Positions 1 through 10,474 of a stretch of 64,000 nucleotides of DNA are shown one piece after another. The stretch lies in NCBI GenBank assembly GCA_021292165.1, contig CM037876.1, forward strand, positions 35,919,075-35,983,074, in the 5' to 3' direction. Position numbers and translations under genes: made by a program. The DNA comes from Shinisaurus crocodilurus. Its lineage: Eukaryota > Chordata > Lepidosauria > Squamata > Shinisauridae. Every line of letters starts with the position of its first letter. Position 1 is the stretch's first letter. The notes below the pieces were generated by a model. The model made no database searches. It was not told where the DNA came from and saw only the letters and a list, made by a program, of their open reading frames with translations.

Positions 1-448
1 TCCTTAGGTATATGGATTGCTTATATTAATGTACAGCAATTAGTTGTGGTTTCCGGAGAGATCCCATGGTCATCCCCTGATCCCCATTTCTTCTATAGCA
101 GGAAGTTCTTCCAAGTGTTTATCCTCCATGCATGTGGAGTAATGGCCATTGAAAAGAGTTGGGCAACCTTAATGGGGGGGATGGGAGCTTAAGAAGTTCT
201 TGAACTTGAGACACAAAGCTTTAAATCATATTCAGGATTATTTTTTTTATAATGACACAGAGATGAAAGTTGGAATAAAGAAAAAAGCACATACTCTGGA
301 ATAAGGCATCTGAAATAGCTGTTACATGGCTTAAGATTTGTCCAACACCGCACATATGCACTGAGGCTCTGTATGAACATTTGAAATGGATGCATGCAGA
401 GCACTGGACTGGGGCAAATATTTCAAAATATCAAAATAGAGTTTAACG

Positions 449-602
449 GCACAATCCTATGCGTGTTTAGACAGATGAAAGTCCTACAAAAAGTTGTAGG
501 ACTTTCATCTGTCTAAACACACATATTGTACCTACCTTCCCTGAATGTACCCACCACCTCTCTCCAGTATGGCTGCTGCCCAAACATGCACAGGATTGCA
601 CC
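449..602. repeat. H1-family inverted-repeat MITE with perfect hairpin
   Basis: This is a copy of a short palindromic repeat whose ends read like CAATCCTATGCATGTTTAGA and its complement. It contains a perfect stem: 463-489 pairs with 494-520 around a 4-nt loop. Sister copies lie near 4846, 9304, 19616, 35751 and 52361. The flanks contain TTAA. The superfamily is not settled; 3-bp TTA flanks on another copy suggest PIF/Harbinger. Confidence 0.6.
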
Positions 603-615
603 TTAAAAGAAACTA

Positions 616-1166
616 ATGATAGCCAGGAACGGTGCAGGGCTGTTTGGCGCCCTAGGCCAAATTATATTTAGCGCCCCCCCTCGTGCCGTGGGGGGGGGCT
701 CCGGAGCAAAGCAGCCCTGCTCTGCAACCCCCCCCGCACCGCCGCCGCCGCCACCACCACCACCACCACCACCACCACCACCTACCTTCCCCCCCCCGTT
801 GCTGCTGGCTGCCGCTGCCGCCTCCGACGCGACGGGACCCCCGCGCTTTTTTTTTTTGCCGGGGAAACCAGGGCAACAGGGCTATTTAAGCCCTGTTGCC
901 CTGGTTCCTCCCGCCAAAACAACACCGGCGGGGCTCCGGAAACTACGCGAAGGTAGGTAGGTGGCTGGCGGGCGGGCGCACGGGCGGGGGGGAGGTGCAG
1001 CGGCGGCAGTGGCGGCGGCAGGCGGGGAGGTGCAGCGGAGGCGGCAGGCGGGGCAGGAGCGCGCCGGCGGCGAGGAAGGAGCGCAGCGTTTCTGCGCCCT
1101 CTTCCGCCACGCGCCCTAGGCAGCTGCCTGGCTCTGCCTAGCGGTAGCACCGGCCCTGATGATAGC
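616..1166. mobile_element. Non-autonomous hAT-like element with 8-bp TSD
   Basis: The element runs from 624 (CAGGAACGGTGC) to 1158 (GCACCGGCCCTG) and is flanked by an exact 8-bp duplication, ATGATAGC, at 616-623 and 1159-1166. Eight-base duplications and CAGGG-type termini are typical of hAT transposons. The interior is GC-rich, with a (CCA)n tract near 752-782 and a near-perfect palindrome at about 866-905. It encodes no transposase. Shorter relatives with the same ends lie at 5541-5718 and 57850-58014. Confidence 0.85.
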
Positions 1167-1167
1167 C

Positions 1168-1820
1168 CTATTAAGGGAGCACTCCTATGGCCCCCTAGAC
1201 AGCATCTGAGGGGCAATAGAATATTTGGATTCCCAGATCCGAGGTCAGAAAACGCACTCCAACCCCCTCCCGCTCAGAGCTCCGACAAATACAGGCCTGT
1301 GGCTTACTCTGGCTCAGCTTGTCTATGCAGGGCATAGACAAGCAGGGCATAGATGAGCAGGGTCAAGCCTGGTCATTACTTGGATGGGAGACCCCTCCTC
1401 TAGTTTCCTGCATTGAGCAGGGGGTTGGACTCGATAGCCTTGTAGGCTCCTTCCAACTCTATGATCTATGAAATCTATGAACCCTTCCCCTCGCACCCGA
1501 CATGGAAAGAATTGCACTGGCTGCCTCTACGAGGTCAGGAAAGCAACCTCGGAGAGGGGGAAAGGGGGTGTTCCGGTGGGCAGGGAGGGGAGGAGACTGA
1601 AGAGGCCGGGATAGGAGTTATCCTGAGGGCTCCCCAGCCTCCTTCCCTCCTGCTCTGAAACGCTGTTGCTAGATGGGCAAAAAAGCCCATCAAGTGAAAA
1701 TGGACGGCAGGAGGATTGGGAGGCAAAGATCGCCTCTCCCACTCCTCCCGCCCTGCATAGGATAAGCGTAAGCCTCCGAGTTCGGGGCATATGATCATCA
1801 CACAACAAGATTGCACCCTC
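1168..1820. repeat. W-family repeat interrupted by a SINE
   Basis: The two outer parts (1168-1288 and 1482-1820) match the layout of repeats at 8165-8608, 27165-27390 and 53395-53812. All start near CCTATGGCC..CTAGAC and end with a Cys-rich-looking purine segment followed by GGATTGC-type termini. The middle is a 5S-derived SINE. I cannot place the family. Confidence 0.5.
1288..1482 (+). mobile_element. 5S-rRNA-derived SINE
   Basis: The segment at about 1350-1390 reads like the internal promoter half of 5S rRNA, including TACTTGGATGGGAGACC. It is followed by a body ending in CCTTCCAACTCTATGATC and a short ATCTATGA repeat. This arrangement fits the 5S-headed SINEs known from lizards. A duplicated 15-nt piece (GCAGGGCATAGA) near 1327-1352 replaces part of the 5S region. 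A second copy lies at 49075-49260 on the other strand. Confidence 0.75.
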
Positions 1821-1829
1821 AGTCTATAA

Positions 1830-2640
1830 AATATATTACACATGTAATGGTTTAACTATTTGGCTCAAGTTTTTTTTTTAAATGTAAAATTGGAATACCT
1901 CCCTTCTCTTTTAAAATTTCTAGGACATCTCCCTTCTCCTTTAATTTAGGGTTTCTGTCGATTGAACATGTGGCCCAAATCTGTCATGTCCAACTAACAT
2001 CAGCACTATTGTTTAAGATATTAATACAGTTGTAAAGTGTTGCCTTTATAAAATATTTCCAAATTCCTTTATCAGCAATTTAAGTGTTGTTCTTTAACAA
2101 TTGGATCCTGTTACAATTTTCTATTTAGGGCATTATTATTTAATTTAATTTAATTGGTTTCTTTCCTCCCCTTAGGGTTCTGGACCCAGAAAGTTCAAAT
2201 TAAATACTCTAATTGCTCTGAAACTCACTTGTGGTCTGAAATGTGTTCCTTTTAAAATGAGCTTGCATATCTAGTTCATACATATTTTTCTCATTATTTC
2301 ATGAGACTGAGAAACGTTGGTGTCTAAAATTTGCATTTGAAAACAGCCAATAATTAACCAAAATAATAATTATATAGATATCAGACAAGGAGGCTACTTC
2401 ACAACAAACTGTAAGTTATAAATTTATAAATAAGGCCGTGAACACACTTCAAAGCTTTTTGAAAGCACGTTATTTAAAAGACGAAAGCAGAGGCAGCTAA
2501 TGATGGCATCAGACCCTCACGATGTCTGGAAAGACAACTTATTTTTGAACAACAACATCCTGATGAAAGTTGAAGCTCTTCAAATTTAAGACCTGTTGAT
2601 TCCACCAAATGAGGCGCATGTGCTGCATTGCAAGAGGATT
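1830..2640. other. AT-rich intergenic stretch without recognised features
   Basis: I see no open frame of note, no structured repeat and no recognisable conserved element here. Confidence 0.5.
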
Positions 2641-2649
2641 ATCCTTCAG

Positions 2650-2745
2650 CAGGGGTGGGGAACCAGTGGCCCTCCAGATGTTTTTAGACTACAGCTCCCA
2701 TCACCCCTGGCCACTGACAACATTGGCTGGGACTAATGGTGTTGG
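2650..2745. mobile_element. hAT-like MITE half, cut by an LTR-like insertion
   Basis: It starts with CAGGGGTGGGGAACC and continues with the CTACAGCTCCCATCA motif shared by the H2 family (see 3881-4016). The right arm is missing and the LTR-like sequence begins exactly where it stops. Confidence 0.5.
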
Positions 2746-3308
2746 TGTTGAAAGAATTTGTAATCCGTGTGCTAGCCTTGCCACCGCAGCAGAGTTCTCT
2801 CACACAGCACAGCAGTAACCCAGCACCGCCCAACTACTCCAGTTGCAGACTAATCCAGGACTCAGGAATCACTCTGTAAACAGCAACAGGTCGTTTATTT
2901 ACTTATTCAGAGTAAGCACTACAGAGTATGCATTCCATAGATACAGCCCATGTGCAGAGTATAAATGCCTAGCAAGCATAAGTCCAGTGGAGAGAAGGAG
3001 AACTTCACCCCACCAACTCAAAGAGAGTTACATTGCGGAAGACACAAGAGCAAGAGCCAAAGCTAAAGCTCTTCCCCTTAAAATGGCTTCTGTCTGGAGC
3101 AGTACAATACGTCAGAGAACAGACACGTGACAGCCTGGTTCCCAGAGAGCCTTTCCCACACTGTAGCCAAGAATAGGATAACACAACATGCAGATGGCTC
3201 AGACGTAAACATCCTGCTTGAGACAGCCAGTACCCAAACAATCGAAAAAACTCCCAGCTTGCAGTTGATATTTCAACAAATGGGACTAAAAAAAAAACAT
3301 CCAACAGG
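2746..3308 (-). mobile_element. Possible LTR of an endogenous retrovirus-like element
   Basis: Read on the - strand the segment starts TGTTGGATG and ends TTCAACA, so it is bounded by TG..CA. An AATAAA-type signal lies near 2890-2900 and a TATA-like stretch upstream of it at about 2958-2968. It interrupts the right arm of the preceding MITE. No partner LTR, primer site or pol gene is visible in the window, so this could be a truncated provirus end or another repeat. Confidence 0.35.
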
Positions 3309-3389
3309 TTTAAGGGGCATTTGCAGTGCAGTGCTTGAGGCAAAGGAAGCCTTTAGAACCTCTGCCTCAGTGGGTTCTATGGGGTGTAA

Positions 3390-3596
3390 TTAGAATAAAA
3401 CTTGAAAAGATATAAACTGAACAAAAATGTCTTTAGTAAGAATCACAGTTAAACAAAACCATACAATTGCCCCTATACAAATAAATGCAACAACAGTCCC
3501 TCTGAGTCCAAGTAGAAATACCGAATTCATGCTTGCACCTTTGCAATTAGCCAGTCCCAACGTTCTCGGGTTATATAAAATGCTGGACACTTCCAT
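3390..3596 (-). pseudogene. Short frame with one hydrophobic segment, possible env tail
   Basis: This 68-codon frame lies just upstream (in - sense) of the LTR-like segment. It contains about 25 consecutive hydrophobic residues around its middle, a pattern compatible with a membrane-spanning envelope tail. There is no other recognisable retroviral motif. It may equally be a chance frame. Confidence 0.2.
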
Positions 3597-3880
3597 TATT
3601 CTTCTGTAGATCCTTTAGCGCCAAACCACAGCATAAGCACAAATGGCAGCTTATACGTTGTAGATTCAAGGTTTTAGCCAACACCAGAGATCCAAAAAAT
3701 GATTCCCCATTTCCTTGCAATTCAGCTATACACCATTATCAATTCAGGTACCTTATACAAGGTGATAAGAGCCCATGATTATTAAACAGTTCTCCAGCAT
3801 TCAGTCCCCCAGCAGAACAAGCTGCCTCTTTTTCTCCTAGCTCTCCCCTGAGTGAGGTCTCTGTGCCTCAAGGACTAAAC

Positions 3881-4016
3881 CAGGGCTCTCCAACCTTGGG
3901 TCCCCAGATGTTGCTGGCCTACAGCTCACAGAATCCCTTGCCATTAGCCATGCTGGCAGGGTATGCTGGGAGCTGTAGGCCAGCAACATCTGGGGACCCA
4001 AGGTTGGAGAGCCCTG
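3881..4016. mobile_element. H2-family hAT-like palindromic MITE with perfect TSD
   Basis: Arms of about 45 nt form a long inverted repeat with CAGGGCTCTCCAACC ends. The flanks carry an exact 8-bp duplication, GACTAAAC, at 3873-3880 and 4017-4024. The element is too short to code. Related copies occur at 11047, 20912, 23801, 24579, 28629 and 51969. Confidence 0.85.
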
Positions 4017-4342
4017 GACTAAACCAACCAGTTCATAAGGATTACACTTGCAGGTTACATGATCAATCAAGAGCCTTGCTGCACACATGTAGGCTCAGGT
4101 GTGTTCATAGTGAAGCTATCTAGAATGCATTCAATAACCACAATCCAGAGAAGTCCATTCTTAGCATGTGTGCAAAAGATAGCACACATACATATGGGGC
4201 TTTCTCTGCGTTCCCACAAAACAATAATAAAAACAATCTGGCAGGCACTGTGAGCTGCTGCAGTGAAAATGAAGGAAGAAGCTTGGTTCCTGTGCAGATC
4301 AGATGTGGGTGGTCTCAGGAATCATAGTCAATATGTGTGAAT

Positions 4343-4603
4343 AAAGTATGTTTCTTATTTATTTATTTATATTATTTATTTATTATCTTTATACCCCGCC
4401 TTTTTTCCTGCAAGGAACCCAAGGCGGCTTACATAATCCTCCTCCTCTCCATTTTATCCTCACAACAACCCTGTGAGGTAGGTTAGGCTGAGAGTCAGTG
4501 ACTGGCCCAAAGTCACCCAGTGAGTTTCATGGCCAACCGGGGACTAGAACCCGGATCTTCCAAGTCCCAGCCCTACACTCTCACCACTACGCTACACTGG
4601 CTT
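4343..4603 (-). mobile_element. tRNA-headed CORE-SINE (MIR-like)
   Basis: On the - strand it reads from a tRNA-like head with a B-box-like GGGTTCTAGTCCC through a CORE-like segment (CTTTGGGCCAGTCACTGAC) to a GGCGGGGTATAAA tail with A/T repeats. This is the typical layout of an L2-mobilised CORE-SINE. Other copies are at 11630, 20280, 21333 and 35220. Confidence 0.75.
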
Positions 4604-4845
4604 ATGGCTGGTGCTAGGTCAGCATCAATGGGCACTTCCCAGGGTCCATGCTCTAGTTGGAGGCCCACTGCCAATCCCTGTAGTTCACTTGCCCTCTTCA
4701 AACACTCAGGCAGTGAGAAGGAGCAGTAATATCCACACATGTTGTCCTCTTTCTGGTAGGTACAGATAGGGCCCAGAGGAAAGGCAAGTGAATGGGCAGC
4801 AGCAGTCATGGTGAGAAGTGCACTCAAGGAAGGTAGCCACACTAA

Positions 4846-5002
4846 GGGTGCAATCCTTTGTAGGTTTAGGGCGCAAGCCTATGCATGGTTAGACAGGTGG
4901 ACATCCTACAACTCCCAGCATTCCCCAGCCAGCTATGCTGGCTGCAGAATGCAGGGACTTGTAGTACTTTTTCTGTCTAAACATGCATAGGTTTATGCCC
5001 CA
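4846..5002. repeat. H1-family inverted-repeat MITE
   Basis: It contains the CTACAACTCCCAGCATTCC arm and its imperfect complement, with CATGCATAGG ends. It is a diverged copy of the family also seen at 449-602 and 35751-35872. Confidence 0.6.
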
Positions 5003-5530
5003 AGAGCCTCTTACCAAAGGCCCACCAAAACCTAGAATGAGCACTGCTTGTGCTGAGATACGGAAAGTGGGGGAACCATTTTAAAATCATAACCAGAAGT
5101 AAGGAGCAAGGGCCAGTCTTAGGCACTGTAAGCACAATATTTTGAATTTGGGAGGAATTCCTTGGACAACACATTCATTCCTATAATAATGCACAATGTG
5201 GTTGCATGAGTGTCAGAGGCATGCATTGAATACTGTTTGCTATACTATTAATGACTGTTTTCCAAGACATTGTGAACTTTTAGTTTTGTTTGAGGTTTTT
5301 GTTTGTTTTTTTAAAGAACAATTTTTTGAGACTCCCCTCTTGTACAAATGTTTCCGGGGAGCATACATCTAGCTAGGTGTTTTGCTTTGTTTTTAAAAAG
5401 TGGGGAATGACTATCCTGTGTCTGCATACATACCACACACGCTCTTCCTAGCAATGCATGGACCTGCCTGAGTATTAAGAGGGTCCTTCTCTTGTGCCCG
5501 CACCCCCACATTCAGAGGCAAAGGGCCTTC
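5003..5530. other. Intergenic stretch without recognised features
   Basis: The only structure is low-complexity T-rich sequence near 5290-5320. Confidence 0.45.
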
Positions 5531-5540
5531 ATAATGTGAC

Positions 5541-5718
5541 CAGGACCGGTGCAAGGCAGTTTGGTGCCCTAGGCAAGATCAGATATTTAGCGCGCCCCCC
5601 CTTCCCACTTGAGAGCGCTGTATTTTTTCCCCAAGGTGTTTCTGGCGCCCCCTTTAGCCCTGCGCCCTAGTTGCCTAGTTGCAGCTGCCTAGTTGGCCTA
5701 ATGGTAGCACCGGCCCTG
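5541..5718. mobile_element. Short hAT-like MITE with perfect TSD
   Basis: The ends are CAGGACCGGTGC and GCACCGGCCCTG, flanked by the exact duplication AATGTGAC at 5533-5540 and 5719-5726. The subterminal TGCCCTAGGCAA motif is shared with 624-1158 and 57850-58014. It has no coding capacity. Confidence 0.87.
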
Positions 5719-5805
5719 AATGTGACTCTCTAGTTCTGGAATATTCTCCACAAGCAGGCTCACCTAGTGCTGAAACCGGTATCTTTTCAGCCTCAGGTGA
5801 AGACC

Positions 5806-6003
5806 TTTTAAGAACATAAGAACCTAAGAAGAGCCATGCAAGATCAGACCAAAGGTCCATCGAGTCCAGCATTCTGCTCCCACAGTGGCCAGCCAGCTGC
5901 CCATCGGAAACCCACAAGCAGGACAGGAGTGCAACAGTACCCTCCCGCCCATGTTCCCTAGCAACTGGTGTACATAGGCATACTGCCTCTGATACTGGAT
6001 ACC
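5806..6003 (-). mobile_element. CR1-type LINE 3' end
   Basis: The sequence matches, in opposite orientation, the 3' part of the longer CR1 fragment at 55015-55412, including AGACCAAAGGTCCATC and GTGGCCAGCCAGCTGCC. It is untranslated 3' sequence. Confidence 0.65.
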
Positions 6004-6179
6004 CTTTCATTTGCCAAGACCTTGTAGATGTTGTAGCTTTCAGAGGGTTCAGTTTTATTTCTGTATAGTTTCATGAGAGCGTTGATTTGTTCTTTGTGCT
6101 TTATTGTTTTTACATTTCTGTACGCCTTTTGGACTGAAGGGACAAGATATAAATATCCTAAATAAATATGGTTCAATGG

Positions 6180-7000
6180 AACAAATTAGGTTTAACATCC
6201 TTTGAAATCTCAGGAAACTTGCAGTCCTCCTCTGCGGCATGAATTCTGAGCAGACCTACACACCTAGCCATATTCTGAAATGAAGAATCCCTCAAATCTG
6301 TGAATGGTAGCACCATTCTGATTGGCCACTCCTACCTTTGGGTCCTAAGAAGCATCCCAAGCTGATGTGCGAGGGTAGAGGTCAGAAGTTGGATGGCAGT
6401 ACCACTCTTATTATTCCTGCCATGGCCATCCGAACTGCAAGTGCTGTGGAGAAAGAAATGTAACTTTCCAGCCAAATTCATGTCAGCAGGACTGAAGCTT
6501 GAAAAGGCGGGGGGGGGGGGGGGGAGAAATCACACTTGTGGTTGCTAGGCAACCACAAGACTATCATCTTTGTTTCTGGGTTATAGCAGGAACATGAGAT
6601 GCTTATGTGTTGCCCAGCAACCATGCAAGTTATGTCCCCCACCCTCACCTACTTCCTATCCTTTCTCTTTGTAGCTTATGGTTAATGAGCACAGCTGGCT
6701 GGAAAGTTCTAACAGCTGCCATGTCCTTAATCTAGGAGTCACCTGATGAACCATAGCAGGTGTGACAGGGAAGAGGAACATTGTGCATGTTAGGGGCAAG
6801 CTGGCGGCCTATGCTGCTTGGCTTGGATTTTGTCCACGGCTGCCACTTGCCAACCGGTACATTATTTAGTGAGTCACTTGCAAGGGTATCAAGTTGCCTA
6901 AACTGTGCTTGTGCTGTGCTTCCAGGCATAGTCAGTGATGTGGGTTTTCTCGAAATTTCCCCCATCCTAAATTGATGGAGATCTAATTTAGCATGTTTAT
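6180..7000. other. Intergenic stretch with a 16-nt G run
   Basis: Apart from an uninterrupted G run at 6509-6524 I see no repeat or frame worth calling. Confidence 0.5.
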
Positions 7001-7008
7001 TTTACTTA

Positions 7009-7272
7009 CCGTATTTTTCGGACCATAAGACGCACTTTCCCCCCCCCCAAAAAGGAGGGGGAAATGTCTGTGCGTCCTATGGAGTGAATATAGTAAAAAA
7101 AAAAAAATTTTTTTTTTTTTAACTTTCCTCTGCTGGTCCGGAAGAGCGGAGGACTCCTGGGTGGGGTGGGGGAAGCCCCCGCCTCTCAGCTGATTTTTTT
7201 TTAAAAATTTTTTTGTACCATACAGTAAGTGCGTCTTATGGTCCGGTGCGTCTTATGGAGCGAAAAATACGG
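7009..7272. mobile_element. Palindromic mariner/Tc1-type MITE
   Basis: The termini are CCGTATTTTTCGGACCATAA and an imperfect complement ending AAAAATACGG. Each is flanked by TA (7007-7008 and 7273-7274), the target duplication of Tc1/mariner elements. Subterminal GACGCAC motifs repeat on both arms. The interior is a low-complexity A/T stretch and there is no transposase. Confidence 0.8.
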
Positions 7273-7559
7273 TATATACTAAGCAAAACTAAAACAAAGT
7301 ATGTCATGTTAATTCTATGTGCTGTAAACATATCTGAAAAGAATTTCCCCCCCATAGTCAAAAGTAGTTAAACTGAAATATTTGATTAGGGTGGGGAAAG
7401 CAATAAAGTGCACTTAGGATGGTTAAATGTCATATTTAAACACATTTAAACCTTTACTCAAAAATGTTTTTATTGGAGCACCTGTAAATATTTTAAGATG
7501 TTATTACTCAATAATAACCTACCTTATTAGATTATTTAGATTTTAACAGCACAACTGAA

Positions 7560-8112
7560 CTGTATGCCATATGTGATATTCGCCATCTTCTATCCACAAT
7601 GCCCTCCTGCATTCTACATAGGGCAAACAAGCCAATCTCTGCAGAAAAGATGAAATGGACACAAATCTGACATCAGAAATGGGAATACAGTACTAAAAAA
7701 CTAGTGGCAGAACATGTCAGCCTGCCAGGACTCTCTGTCACTGAGCTGAAAGAGGCCACTTGCGGAACAAAGAAACTTCCAAAAGAGATTAGAGCGGGAG
7801 AGTGCTGAGTTGGAATTCATCAACAGGTTTAATTCTAATGCCAGAGGCTTGAATCAGGATAAATGATTTTTGTCACACTACATGTTAATTGGCTTACTTA
7901 GTGCCAGGATGTTTTTGACCACTGTTAATAAAATAATGTGATTGTCACTATTAGTACTTTCTACATTTAATTTCCTTCTGACCTTACTGCTTACAATTCT
8001 CTCTCTCTCTCTTCCTGCTCCCCTCAATATGTACTGTATATAAACCTGAAACTCTCCATAATGTTCCATGCATCTGATGAAGTGGGCTATAGTCCATGAA
8101 AGCATATGCCAG
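7560..8112 (+). pseudogene. Penelope-like element remnant with GIY-YIG endonuclease
   Basis: A frame beginning at 7612 reads FYIGQTSQSLQKR, a stop, then NGH. This matches the YIGxT..L..R...H core of the GIY-YIG nuclease found at the C-terminus of Penelope-like retroelements. Stops and a frameshift near 7700 show it is dead. The following sequence up to 8112 includes GCATCTGATGAAGTGGGCTA, a motif I associate with the 3' end of such elements. The last bases (AAATTTGTTAG at about 8631-8641) are split off by an inserted repeat. Confidence 0.6.
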
Positions 8113-8114
8113 AT

Positions 8115-8608
8115 TAAAAGGGCAATCCTATACATGTCTACTCAGAAGTTCACTTACCTGAGTTCAGGGGGCAGTGCAATCCTATGGCCCCCCAGACAAT
8201 GTCTGGAGGGCCATAGAATTTTTGGAGTCCCAGCTCAGACGCCGGAAAACAGCTCCGATGTTAAAGCAGGGATTCTGTGGTCAGAGCACCATCCCCCCCC
8301 CACCCTACTCACATCCGAACCGTGCTGGCTGCTTCTCCAAGGTGTCAAAGCGACCTTGGAGGAATTTAGGGGACAGGGAGGGGAGACTGGCACCGCCAAG
8401 ATACGAAGTATCCTGGCGGCACCTCAGCCTCCCCTCCCCCCCTCTGAAGCACCACAGTTAGACAGCCGAAATCAGCTGTCTACCTGAGTTGCAGGGTGGG
8501 AGGAACATGGAGGCAAAGGTCACTTCTGCGCTTCTCCCGCCCTGCATATGATACCTGTAATCCTCTGAGTTTGGTGGGTTCCAGGCATCTCCATAGGATT
8601 GCGCCCTA
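8115..8608. repeat. W-family repeat inserted in the Penelope-like tail
   Basis: It begins GGGCAATCCTATACATG and ends CCATAGGATTGCGCCC. Its body matches the layout of 1168-1820 and 53395-53812. It separates two parts of the Penelope-like 3' end, so it is the younger insertion. Confidence 0.55.
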
Positions 8609-9303
8609 AGTGTATTGACGAATGCAACATAAATTTGTTAGCCTTTGTTGTTTTTGCTGGGGGGGGGGGGAGATAATTACAAGTCTGATTTTACATTTGG
8701 CTAGAATAATATCCATTCCAGTTGCCCAGTTTAACAGGAATTGTGTTCTGTTCCTTCATTATGTTGCTAATTAATTTTATGAAACAGGGCATAAAAGCAA
8801 AACTTTTTCTGAAAAAAAGAGAACAGCAGAAAAAGATTGGAGGGGAAAAAATCCACCCCACATTATTGTTACTCATGCATAACAGCCTTCACATTGCTAC
8901 AGTGGAAGATCAGAGAGGGGAGGTATTAATCAACAGTATCACCCATCCATACCCAGAACAGGGCAAGATTATATAAATGACTACACTGATGTCATTTTGA
9001 TGCCAGGCAGAGACCTTATTTTCCCAGCCTTTTCAACTTTAATTGGTTTTAATTCAGCTGTTGTTTTGTGCTTTTAGAACGGCTGCTTTTAGTATGTTTT
9101 AAATATGTTACTCTGTGTTGGATTTTTGTAGGCAACATAATTGAACGGAAGGCAACATAATTGAACGGAAGTGTAAAAATGCCTATAAAAAATGAAATAA
9201 AATGGACGTTATAGAGACCAGGGCTTGCAGGAGCCAAGCCTACATGAACTTTTACTAGTTATAGTAAAAACTTGACCTCAGTACAATTGGGTGCATGCAT
9301 TTA

Positions 9304-9445
9304 AGGGTAGAATCCTATGCAAGTTTGGACAGGAAAAAAGTCATACAACTCCTAGAATCCCTCCAGCCAGCATGGGGCACGGGGGGGGGGGGGGGAATGC
9401 TGGGAGTTGTAGGATTTCTGTCTCAACATGCATAGGATTGTGCTG
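9304..9445. repeat. H1-family inverted-repeat MITE with G-run loop
   Basis: The two arms carry the ACAACTCC.AGAATCC and GGAGTTGTAGGA motifs and are preceded by TTA at 9301-9303. A run of about 14 G at the centre (about 9381-9394) separates them. Confidence 0.65.
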
Positions 9446-9541
9446 TAAATGAATAAAAGCTACCTCATAGGGTACAACAGCTTGACTGTAAAACACGTTT
9501 TGCTCACAAAATGATTTATTTCCAAATCAGGCTACATTCCT

Positions 9542-9862
9542 GTGCACACTGACTTGTAAATCCACAATCCTACACACACTTACTTGTGGAACCAAATGGG
9601 ATTTACCTGTAAGTAAACAAGATTGTAAGTATACAGTATCACACAATAAATACTGCAAGTTGCAACATATTTTTCACAATCATTTACTCAGGGCACAATC
9701 TTATGCAGAAAAAAGTCCTACAACTCCCAGAATTCCCCAGGTAGCCTTGTCTAAACATACAGAGGATTGCGCACTTAGGCTGCAGTCTTTTTCCCACTTA
9801 CTTGGGAGTAAGCCCCATTAACCTCAATGAGACTTACTTCTGAACAGTCATGTATAGGATTG
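9542..9862. repeat. Cluster of small CAATCCTATG-type repeats
   Basis: Fragments of the H3 repeat (CACTTACTTG..AGTAAGCCCCATT and ACTTACTTCTGA) flank an H1-like piece at about 9690-9777. Confidence 0.5.
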
Positions 9863-9954
9863 GAAAAAATATGTAATAGGTTTGCGAATTTAGACCAAAA
9901 ATATACAAATCAAACCCACACGTCTTTCTGTATGACTTAGGTTATACTTACAAT

Positions 9955-10180
9955 TATTATTTATTTTATTTCTATACCGCCCCATAGCCAAAGCTCTCTG
10001 GGCGTTTTACAACAATTCATTCAATAATACTGTACTCATAAAAATACAAATAACAATAAAAACATACAATATCATTACAAAAGTTTAAAACCAAATTTAA
10101 AAACCCAGTTTAAAATGGCAAAACTGAACAAGTTAATAGACTAAACCTGCGGCTGACATAAACCCGCCCCCGTGCTGTTT
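9955..10180. repeat. LINE/SINE 3'-tail fragment
   Basis: The TATACCGCCCCATAGCC..CTCTGGGCG motif followed by A-rich sequence resembles the 3' tails of L2-linked repeats. A similar piece lies at about 24750-24900. Confidence 0.4.
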
Positions 10181-10319
10181 AAATACGATTAATGTTACAA
10201 ACTATTAACAGAGGATTGCGCACTTAGGCTGCATCCTTCTTTTAAAATCTTGAGGCATAAAAAAGCTGTCCAGCCTCCCTCTCTCGACCAAGTTCAAAAA
10301 CCCCTCCTCCGCTATCTGC

Positions 10320-10437
10320 CGTACAAGATGGCAGCGCCCAGCTTAACCCACGTTCGCTTCTTAGGAACAGAATGAAGAATACGTAATCGTACTTCCGGGT
10401 CTTGGTGCCCGTGCTTGAACTTTGACCTGCACGCAAG
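10320..10437 (+). promoter_or_regulatory. RPL34: RPL34 promoter region
   Basis: This GC-enriched segment lies directly upstream of a terminal oligopyrimidine start site. It contains CTTCCGG (10392-10398), an ETS/GABP-type site common in ribosomal protein promoters, and no convincing TATA box. Confidence 0.6.
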
Positions 10438-10474
10438 CTCTTCCTTTCTCTTCCGGTGCCGGCGCCAACTCTAG
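10438..10474 (+). other. RPL34: RPL34 exon 1 (non-coding, TOP leader)
   Basis: The likely transcription start lies in CTCTTCCTTTCTCTTCC, a 5' terminal oligopyrimidine tract. Such tracts make ribosomal protein mRNAs translationally responsive to mTOR signalling. The exon ends at CTCTAG before the donor GTAGGT. The exact start base is inferred, not seen. Confidence 0.65.

Noticed and set aside
616..960. A 114-codon proline-rich frame
   Set aside because: It runs through C-rich and (CCA)n sequence inside a non-autonomous hAT-like element and is an effect of composition.
1340..1395. A 5S rRNA gene
   Set aside because: Only the inner part of 5S is present, followed by a SINE body and tail, so it is a SINE head.
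4500..4603. A tRNA gene
   Set aside because: The B-box-like sequence belongs to the CORE-SINE head; there is no cloverleaf.
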